64,000 bases of DNA, taken from Coriolopsis trogii (lineage: Eukaryota > Basidiomycota > Agaricomycetes > Polyporales > Polyporaceae). Shown here piece by piece: positions 57,058 through 64,000 of the stretch. The stretch covers positions 806,001-870,000 of the forward strand of contig JAHYIO010000028.1 of the NCBI GenBank assembly GCA_020543525.1, given 5' to 3'. The notes under the pieces are model-generated. The model worked only from the letters and a program-made list of their open reading frames with translations, was not told the origin of the DNA and did no database searches. The stretch's first letter is position 1. Each line of letters begins with the position of its first letter. Both the position numbers and the translations under genes were made by a program.

Positions 57058-57674
57058 CGCTGCAGGAGTTGTTGTAGTATCTCAATGCATGCCATAAATT
57101 GCGACATTCTTGCTTTACGCACCTGCGGCTCCGATAGTTTACAGCGGACGTCCTAGAACTCACCGAAGTCCAGGTTGCGTGTTGGTTTAGGATAACGGAC
57201 TTGCCGACGGGTGGCTGCAGGTGGGATGGCCTCTTATAGGCGACTTCACTTATCTAATCTTATCTCACCTTGGGCGGCGGCTATGTGGGTGATACACAAT
57301 GCAAGGGACTCCCAGAAAACTCCGCAATATTCTTTCCAGCCACCGCTGCCTGCATTATGTGGAATCTGTCATGCATCAGGGGAACTTATGGTTGCCCAAT
57401 TGCCATGCCAGTCTAATGTACAGTGCTACAGGTTTCTGCAATAATCCCCCTCTGGGCGCCGACTCGTTCAGCGGGGGAAACATGACCATTGTATGGCGTG
57501 TAGGGGGTCTACGAGTTTTGTCGCGTGAAGTGGTAGCTTCCGGTGCCTATGTACAAAGCAGCGTCAATGATGCCTTACATCTTGATTGTGTGGTCCGCAG
57601 CGACGTATTACCCACTCCAGGCTTCTTTGGCCCTCGTGGGCCTCGCTGCTGAGTCCTAGGCTAAGACCTATATC
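57058..57674. other. Upstream region of the RBR ligase gene
   Basis: Roughly 600 bp holds the RBR promoter. A plus-strand open frame (57299-57652) has no domain and is not supported. Nothing else is recognised. Confidence 0.45.
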
Positions 57675-57965
57675 TCATCCTTCAACCACGTCGCTTACCG
57701 CGTTCTTCAAGCGCGTAAGCCTCGCTTTGGGTAGGAGGGCAATGGCGGACAAGCGTCGGCCCCTCCGAGACGCCAGGAAATCGAGGCTCAGTACAACGAG
57801 CTGGTGGACTCCACTCCCGCTCGCACAAGCCACGTCCCTCTCCATAGCCAGTTCCGGGAGGTGAGGAAGTTGCAACGCGCAGAAGAGGCCGCGACAAGAG
57901 TCGGAGTGGACGACGAGTAGAGTGAGGGTCTGTCTGAAACCATGTAGAAGAGTTGTCCAGCCTTC
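57675..57965 (-). pseudogene. Decayed copy of a duplicated gene 3' fragment (copy A)
   Basis: The minus-strand translation runs TLTLLVVHSDSCRGLFCAL, DVACASGSGVHQLVVLSLD, FLASRRGRRLSAIAL and ends SDVVEG. It matches copy B (58304-58876) block by block: TLTSLIVHVQYVRSLFRVL, DVTCANGGGCHELIVSTLE and RASEGHGLGRFAF. DNA similarity is obvious in places, for example CGCTCGCACAAGCCACGTCC against CGTTCGCACAAGTCACGTCC. No N-terminal domain or spliced upstream exon was found. The pattern suggests the leucine-rich tail of an F-box-type protein, a family often expanded and pseudogenised in agaricomycetes; that family call is inference. Confidence 0.6.
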
Positions 57966-58303
57966 CTCAGCGACAATTCTCAGGCTGACTCGGCTCTGTA
58001 CAGCCACCGCCTCGAGGCTACTGCGCGCCTAACGGCCTTGAGTCCCAGGCCCTATTCATGTTCGGTACGTCGACATGTGAGGAGTAGACTCGTATCCCGT
58101 TATCGACGAGACGAGTCAAACGCTGTGATATAATGATCAATGAGGCAAAAAGCGATGTATCTAAGTACACTCAACCGCCGTACCACTGGCCCGCTATCTC
58201 TTGTGACGATCTGGCATTTTGTGGTAACAAGCACCCAGCTAACAGCCACATATTAATTCATGCCTGCAATCTTCCACTCATCGTCACACTATTATACAGC
58301 AAT
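57966..58303. other. Spacer between the two duplicated fragments
   Basis: About 340 bp lies between copy A and copy B, AT-richer around 58080-58270. It is presumably the 3' flank of copy B plus degraded sequence of copy A. No gene. Confidence 0.4.
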
Positions 58304-58876
58304 TTATTCAACAACCCTGCCCAGCCGTGCCACCCTCGCCTCCGACATTCTAAGACCCTTTCCCTCAGACCTCGCATGCCGGAATGCGAATCGGCCGAGG
58401 CCATGCCCTTCAGACGCGCGGGACTCAAGGGTCGAGACAATGAGCTCGTGACACCCGCCCCCGTTCGCACAAGTCACGTCCAGGTTTGTCAACGCAGGAC
58501 CCGAAGATCCTTGTTGGCCCAACACGCGGAAGAGGCTGCGAACGTATTGAACGTGCACAATCAGCGAGGTGAGAGTAGGCAGAGCGGCAAGTAGAGCTGT
58601 CCAAGCATCCTTGTCCACCGACCCACCATCGTCGAGGAAAACGTAGTTTTCGTCCAAGGGTTGGGTAGATGCAAATATGCGGATGATGTCGTTCAAGACG
58701 TCCTTGCCTGCATCAGCCTTCCGTCTCCACGAGAGATAGTCTCCCACACTGACATCAAATCGCTCTAGGCTGCCGTGGAAGCCTGGGGGGCGCGACGTTC
58801 GGTATGGGGTGTTGCCCTCGCCTGGGGTGAATGCCAAACATAGCATCCCCTTCAGCACAGACAGGCATAGATACAT
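58304..58876 (-). pseudogene. Duplicated gene 3' fragment (copy B), possibly F-box/LRR-like tail
   Basis: An open frame of about 190 codons ends at the stop 58304. It reads GSLERFDVSVGDYLSWRRKA, DENYVFLDDGGSVDKDAWTA, LLAALPTLTSLIVHVQYVRS, then TNLDVTCANGGGCHELIVST. The strand-and-turn pattern (LTSLIVH, LTNLDVTC) looks like leucine-rich repeats at the end of an F-box-like protein. The 5' part of such a gene is missing: less than 80 bp separates the frame from the stop of the cellulase gene (58956). It is therefore most likely a truncated relic, although a short expressed gene cannot be excluded. Copy A nearby is its decayed partner. Confidence 0.5.
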
Positions 58877-58955
58877 GCATTGCGCGCCGCCTTATGGACT
58901 CAACAAACAAAATCCACGTGTGTACGGATCGGATGATCTCCTACATGCAAGTCTT

Positions 58956-60642
58956 TTATTTGCGCGCATTCGGCGCCAGGCACGAGGCGACAAGAGACGT
59001 GTCGGTCCACTTGCCCCCGCTGTTGGTCGGGACCTCACCAAGGACGTAGCCCTGGTAGAAGTTGCCTGCGGCCCATCCGACGTATCCCAGGAACACTGTC
59101 GCCGAGGCACGCATCAGCATGATCATAGATGAAAGAGCATGGTGTCACCACGGCACGTACCATCGGAATTGGCATTTTGGAACGCAACCTGCTCGCACAT
59201 GAACTGCTGGCAGCTCGCGACGTTCCCACCGCCGGTCTCAGTGTTGAAGGCCTGGCGGCCGTTGCATCGAAGCCACTCAGCAAGCGGTGCCCATGCGTTG
59301 TCGATGTTGTTCGTGACACATTCTGCGTTCGTTCCTCTGTAGCGGACACGACCGTCAGTGTCGTTCCTTCGTTCGGTTAAGTGGAGTAGACCCACGAGTT
59401 GTCAGAGTCGAGGTACTTGTGTACGTCGAATACGAGGCCAGTGATGCTGCCGTCGGGGTTCGTGACCTTGGCGAGAGCGGCCGCAGAGCCGTTCGAGATG
59501 AAAGTCTCAGCAGATGTCCAGTTGTTACCAGGGAGAAGGATGATCTGCGAAGTAGCGCTGAATGTCGCCTTCAGCCTTGGGCATCGTCAGGATGAAGGTC
59601 AGGCTTACCCAGCCTTGCGGATGGCAGTAACTGCAGCCTGAACACTCTGAGCCCAGCGCTCAATGTCGGGAACATCATGAGGCTCGTTCATGCTAAACAG
59701 ACGTACTGAGCGGCGGGGGAAAGGAAGGCAGTACGAGAAGATACTCACACGCCGAAGATGATCCTGTCATTGTCGGCATATCTGGATGCAATGCTGCTCC
59801 AAATTGCAGCCAGCTCGTCGTCCTCAGGGCCACCTTGGCCAATGATCTGCACAGACAGTATTGTCAACTTCGCCTCGCCCACAAGGCAATATGCTGTAGC
59901 ACCTTTCCGTTCCAGCGAGCGTAGTTGTGCAAGTCAATGATGCACGACGCCCCGGTGTTCAAGCACGCCTGGACGAGCGCGTCATACTTGACGAAGTTGT
60001 CCTCGTTGATCGTGCCCCCGAGGACTTCGTTCGTCAGGAACTGCCATCCAACAGGCAGACGGAAGACATTGAACCCGTCGTCCTTCACGAAGTGCTGCAT
60101 CTGACCCTCGCCGTCGCCACCGTAGTACTGCGTCAGAGGAGGCCACGCCCCGCTCGCGCTGCACGTCCCGTCGGTGGAGCAGCCAAAGTCGAAGCCTGCG
60201 ATGTTCACGCCGGCAAAGCGGACCTTGCCAGCACTCGCTGCTGGCGTTGCACAGGAGGAGGTCGCGATGGGGGCCGTGGCCGTGGCCGACGTGGGGGCTG
60301 GCACGCCAGTGGTCGCGGTTCCGGGAACGCACTGAGAGTAAGCTGAAGACGTGTGCGTGAGTCTCCAGGTGAAGTACATGGCGATGGTAAGCTTTACATG
60401 GGTTGAGAACCGTGCAGACAGCGCCTGACACGCAGGCCGTAGGGCCAGTGAAGCCCTGAACATATCTTAATTTGATGAACATGCGCAGAACTGCGGACTC
60501 ACTGTGCCACCACCTAACAATTATGTCAGCCAACACTGTACGGAAGACTACTGAGACACGTACATTGCCCCCACAGTGGTGCTTGCGCGCGTACGGAAAG
60601 CGCAAGAGCGACAGCGACGAATAGCTCAGCGAAAGATGGCAT
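58956..60642 (-). CDS. Secreted GH5 endo-beta-1,4-glucanase with N-terminal CBM1
   Basis: Cleaves internal beta-1,4 bonds of cellulose outside the cell. The ATG at 60642 gives a signal peptide (MPSFAELFVAVALALSVRAQ). The CBM1 follows (APLWGQCGG, TWTGPTACVSGAVC, NPSYSQC), then a Thr/Ala/Pro linker (TATTGVPAPTSATATAPIAT). The GH5 domain begins KVRFAGVNIAGFDFGCSTDG and contains FNVFRLPVGWQFLTN, CIIDLHNYARWNGK, the acid/base Glu in GVMNEPHDVPD (about 59676-59692, after an intron), ILLPGNNWTSAE, VFDVHKYLDSDNSG and the nucleophile Glu in AFNTETGGG (about 59225-59250). It ends CLAPNARK. The arrangement is that of subfamily GH5_5 basidiomycete EG2-type cellulases. All catalytic residues are present; the gene looks functional. 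Many short introns. Confidence 0.95.
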
Positions 60643-60697
60643 CGTGAGGGGATCAAGCACTGTGTCTTGAGCTGCCAGCCAGGTCCTTGTGTAGGGC

Positions 60698-60708
60698 CCT
60701 TTTATCTT
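60698..60708 (-). promoter_or_regulatory. TATA-like element of the cellulase promoter
   Basis: The minus strand reads AAGATAAAAGG about 60 nt upstream of the cellulase ATG, a typical position for a fungal TATA element in an inducible secreted-enzyme gene. Confidence 0.45.
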
Positions 60709-60834
60709 TTGCCCGACTGAGCCCATGACCTACGCCGAACATAGACTCTAAGCAACGGAGAACACGGAGATGAAGCTGCGTATCGGATATATACCACAGA
60801 AGCTGCCGACGGCGTCGACGCGGACGTCGTGATC

Positions 60835-60848
60835 CCGGGGACGTGGAG
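60835..60848. promoter_or_regulatory. Paired CreA-like (SYGGRG) sites upstream of the cellulase
   Basis: CCGGGG at 60835-60840 and GTGGAG at 60843-60848 both fit the SYGGRG consensus of the carbon catabolite repressor CreA/Cre1 and lie about 200 nt before the cellulase start. Close pairs are the usual functional arrangement. The motif is short, so chance occurrence is possible. Confidence 0.35.
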
Positions 60849-61689
60849 GGAGGCTGTCCGAAGGAGGTTCGGTGCCTCGCATTCGCATCCGACAACTTGC
60901 CGCGAGGTCGGTCCAGTCGCCACATCAGCTTCAGGAAATAAGAAGCCATTGCTGGAAAAGACTCAGAGGTCTCTACGCGAGTGTTCGAAGTCATGTGAGA
61001 TATTAGCCAACCTGGGATGCGGTGGGCAGGAGGCTGAGATGGACGGTTCAAATTCGCAAGATCGTCGGGTCATGCAGCGTCGGCGCGTCCCCGCACAAGC
61101 GAACGCGTCCTCCATATGATGTGTGCGACTTCCCGCTTGAGCATCCACATCTGTTTCGGGTTCTTGCTGAGAGGTGGCGGAGATAGACACCGCACGGCAT
61201 TCTAGAGATAGGGAGATGTACAGACTCTTCATCGATGCGTTGACTAGGAGGTGTACATGTGCTGTCGCGGGGCAAGCTCTCGAGAATTTCGGCTGGAGGT
61301 GACAAGTATCAGCATAATAAAGGTTCTTTGAAACCCTGCATAGTGCACTCTTGTAAGGAGAGCGGTCTTAACATAACGGCGTACGTGGCATGTGTGGTGG
61401 TTGGTATAAGAGTTGCTAGGCGCCCCCAACACTAGCGGCGCACCAACGATACTCCAACAACTACTCGGCAACTCATGCAAACATATGCACACAAGTTACA
61501 GATGGGGGTATATGGATTCTCTAGGGCTAGGACCACAACGAGGCCGCGGATGTATAGTTCAAGAAGAACACTACCACATTGCAAAAACATTACAGGACGC
61601 ACTATACGCACAGCTATGAAAACAAGGTCGTCCCGTTACCAGAAGTGTATAAGTATGCTTTTCGTCGCGATCAACGACACCGAAGGTAT

Positions 61690-63070
61690 CTAGACGGTAA
61701 GAACAGTGTTGAAAACGTAATCCCATATTTTACTCGTGACTCCGAAGCCAAGGTCGAAGTTCTTGTAATGATGAGCAAGGTGATACTTCTTCATGTCCTT
61801 GACATATGCAGGAAGTCTCGAGTGGTGCAAGCTGTTGGTAGTTGATCAGTCGCGTAGCTCCGAAGGTAGAGAGGGGAGAACTCACGCGTAATGCATGACA
61901 TCGTAACAGACGTCTAGTACTGTGATCAACATCGTTCTGCCATATGAAATCAAACAGATAGACATACAAAAGACGAAGGCACCAGAGATAACGGCGTTGG
62001 CCATAGCCCTAGGGAACAGTACGTGTGCCAGTTGCGTCATAGGATACGAAAGGAAGGTGAACAGAAGGGGCGGCATGACCAGTCTCAGCCTTCAGTCGTA
62101 TGAGCGCCATTTCATAATGTGTATAGTAGTAAGTGGGGACTGACCTATCCATGGGGAGGTAGTGGTGGATGCCGTGCATCAGGAAGTGGAAAGTCAAGGC
62201 TGTTGGGTGATCCGGCAGCGCCGCGTCGATGTGGAACAAGAAGCGATGGAAGATATACTCTAGGATCGTCCACAAGATGTTGCCCAGGAGGAACGACGGT
62301 ACCGCGTACAACAACGCCGCGGGTGCGATATGGCCTGCAGCCAGAGCCCGCAGGGGTGCTGAAGGGTCGGCCGAGAATGGAGGAAGCGAGTAGGGACCCA
62401 TGGAGTATTGGACCAGAGAGCGGAGGAAGATGTAGGCGGCAATAGGGAGCCAGAAAATGGGCACCACGTACCACGGAGTACGCGTGAACATCTAGATGCG
62501 CATGAAGAGGATGATTGGGCAAGCGCAAAGTGTGCAGCTTACCTCGAGGTACCAAGGCCCGAAAAGGCGCGGGGAGTCCACGAGATGACGAGGTTGGTGT
62601 ACTTGCTGCAAGTAATACGACTTGGAGAAGTTGGACTCCCAGACTTGCATGAACAGGGGCCTTCGGAGGTCGAGGAATTGGTTCTTCTCGAAGTCGGCAG
62701 TGGTATCCGTCTCCTCAGGTTCAAAGTCATCCGTCGCTTCCCAGTCTATAACACGCTCAATGCAAGCTTGTAACGAGACTTGGTTTGACATACCGTCTGA
62801 CACCGTGTTTTCACCCATGCCCAGTCTACCGATCATGAACTCCTCCAACATATCATAAGCAGAGTCCGAATGATCATGCTCGTCGGGATCCTTCATAATA
62901 GCGCCAATGTCCTTGCCGGCATAGTTGAGAATGAGGTCGTCACCCCCTGGATGGTCGGCAAGGAAGCTGGTAACGTCGTATACGCGGCCGTTGTGAATGA
63001 CCCAGCAGCTGGCGGGGGACGTGTGCTTGGCGACGTCCTCTTCAGTGAAGATACGAATCCGTTTAGACAT
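61690..63070 (-). CDS. SCS7: Sphingolipid fatty acid 2-hydroxylase (Scs7/FA2H)
   Basis: ER di-iron enzyme adding the 2-hydroxyl group to very-long-chain fatty acids of ceramides. The start at 63070 opens an N-terminal cytochrome b5 domain: IFTEEDVAKHTSPASCWVIH, DVTSFLADHPGGDDLIL with the haem His in HPGG, and a second haem His in HDHSDSAYDML. The hydroxylase part has membrane segments (WYVVPIFWLPIAAYIFL, LYAVPSFLLGNILWTILEYI) and the His boxes HRFLFH, HFLMHGIHHYLPMD, HYALHH and YHLAHHYKN. It ends VFNTVLTV. One intron (61914-61967) is 54 nt, a multiple of three and free of stops; splicing it gives the conserved GAFVFYVCYDVMHYALHH. The fusion layout is typical of fungal Scs7. Divergent to SEC5. 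Confidence 0.95.
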
Positions 63071-63560
63071 GATTGACCAGGAGGGGGTCGCGGGCGTGCA
63101 GAGAGGGCGGCGGCAGGATAGTCAGGCCATTTCCAGTCGTCAAATATGCGACAGCAGCGCGTTCCCACGCCTCACTCCCTGTGCGCGCCGATGGTGACCG
63201 ACCCAGACGGCACGGACGTGTTCCTAGACCGACACTCGGCCTCTGGATTGCTCGGAATAAGCGTTCGGAATGCTCAGGGAAGATTGACAAGCAACGACAT
63301 GATGAGGAGATATTCATGACAATCAAATTCTGAACTAGCGCGGTGGAGGCGGATCACGTCCCCGGCGTTACTGCGCGCTGCAGTGCTCGATGTTCTTGTG
63401 CGCCTGTGGCTGTATGTAGACAATCAGACCGGTACTACGACTTGTCTCTAACTTATTCCTTGGTTGTTTCCCACCTCATTACGAGCCGGCTTCACGACCT
63501 CACGCTTACTCTCAACGATTCTGGGTTGCGTCTGATATCTCTGCAACTGCACGAATAGCG
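63071..63560. promoter_or_regulatory. Shared divergent promoter region, SCS7 / SEC5
   Basis: This is 490 bp between the start codons at 63070 (-) and 63561 (+). No gene and no clear TATA element are recognised. Both products belong to the membrane/secretory system. Confidence 0.5.
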
Positions 63561-64000
63561 ATGGGAAGACTCAACTTCGACATCGACGATGATGCATTAT
63601 TGAAGGCATACAAGCTTTCATCCATTTCCGCCACGTAATCACCCCTCCTCGCTCCCATTTCGTTGCTTGACACCACTTTGGTCATACTGCAGGCGATGGG
63701 AAGAGGTCGACCAGGACACGGACAATGTCGTACCAGGTACGACTGGACCTGCGGAGACTGATACGGACCCTCTTGGGCTGGGTGCAACTGTCGAGTATGT
63801 AGATCGAGTGTAGGCTCAGATATGTACGTATTGACATTCAATTACTATAGTCTGCGTGACCTCGACTCGGAGACCAGTCAGTATATGCGCGAAGCTCTGC
63901 AATCCTGTCCTCGATTGACCGTTATGCAGAGGCTGCCGTCCTCATCACCTCTAAGTCCTTCAACCCCAAGACGTTCCTCTCAGTGGTGCACCCCAATGCC
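63561..64000 (+). CDS. SEC5: Exocyst complex subunit Sec5, N-terminal part (3' end outside window)
   Basis: Sec5 is part of the exocyst, which tethers secretory vesicles at the plasma membrane. The ATG at 63561 begins MGRLNFDIDDDALLKAYKLS. Three introns join this to RWEEVDQDTDNVVPGTTG, DTDPLGLGATVDLRDLDSET and KAAVLITSKSFNPKTFLSVV, then HPNA at the window end. The DPLGLG and SSK/TSKSFNPKTFLS-VHPNA blocks are characteristic of the N-terminus of fungal Sec5. Each join uses GT-AG borders and keeps frame. The gene continues beyond the window, so completeness cannot be judged. Confidence 0.85.

Larger units (their letters stand above)
60643..61689. other. Upstream region of the cellulase gene
   Basis: This roughly 1-kb region lies between the cellulase start and the stop of the fatty acid hydroxylase. 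It holds the cellulase promoter with a TATA-like element and SYGGRG-type motifs, described separately. No further gene was recognised. Confidence 0.55.

Noticed and set aside
1..64000. CRISPR arrays, rRNA genes, intact transposons or viral genes
   Set aside because: No regularly spaced direct repeats, no rRNA-like sequence, and no transposase, integrase or reverse-transcriptase motifs were recognised on either strand.

Overview
The window is nuclear DNA from a filamentous basidiomycete fungus, most likely a wood- or litter-decaying agaricomycete. Genes are GC-rich and broken by many short introns (about 48-80 nt, mostly GT-AG). The proteins include a WOPR (Gti1/Pac2) regulator, a secreted GH5 cellulase with a fungal CBM1 domain, an Erv29/SURF4 cargo receptor and fungal housekeeping genes. 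I cannot name the species. About 22 protein-coding genes can be supported; the first (prolyl-tRNA synthetase) is cut at its 5' end and the last (exocyst Sec5) at its 3' end.

Layout. 1-17.3 kb: prolyl-tRNA synthetase (+), B-type cyclin (-), mitochondrial isoleucyl-tRNA synthetase (+), a DJ-1 family protein (-), a coiled-coil and His-rich protein of unknown function (+), the rRNA-processing WD40 factor Enp2/NOL10 (-) and a multi-pass membrane protein (-). 17.3-21.2 kb: about 4 kb with no gene I can support. 21.2-25.5 kb: Erv29/SURF4 (-) and MutY-type adenine DNA glycosylase (+). 25.5-34.1 kb: one WOPR transcription factor gene (-) between two gene-free stretches of about 3 and 4 kb. 34.1-39.6 kb: DNAJC11-like J-protein (-) and an RMD1/DUF155 protein (+). 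40-51.7 kb: a minus-strand series of a polyol/alcohol dehydrogenase, an acyl-CoA synthetase, a histidine acid phosphatase, a 3-beta-HSD-type dehydrogenase and a KHDC4-like KH protein. 51.9-57.1 kb: a mitochondrial DEAD-box helicase (+) and an RBR ubiquitin ligase with C2H2 fingers (-). 57.7-58.9 kb: two decayed copies of the same 3' gene fragment. 59-64 kb: GH5 cellulase (-), sphingolipid fatty acid 2-hydroxylase (-) and Sec5 (+).

How the genes relate. This is not a metabolic cluster. The repeated pattern is head-to-head pairs sharing 230-490 bp of promoter DNA: cyclin B/IleRS, DJ-1/coiled-coil protein, SURF4/MutY, DNAJC11/RMD1, KHDC4/DEAD-box and FA 2-hydroxylase/Sec5. Several products are predicted mitochondrial (IleRS, DNAJC11, RMD1-like, the helicase, acyl-CoA synthetase). 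The main departures from dense housekeeping organisation are the isolated WOPR gene with its large empty flanks and the duplicated gene relics beside the cellulase. I saw no convincing tRNA, rRNA, CRISPR array or intact transposon. Gene models were spliced by eye; exon borders are given where a full-length frame closed.
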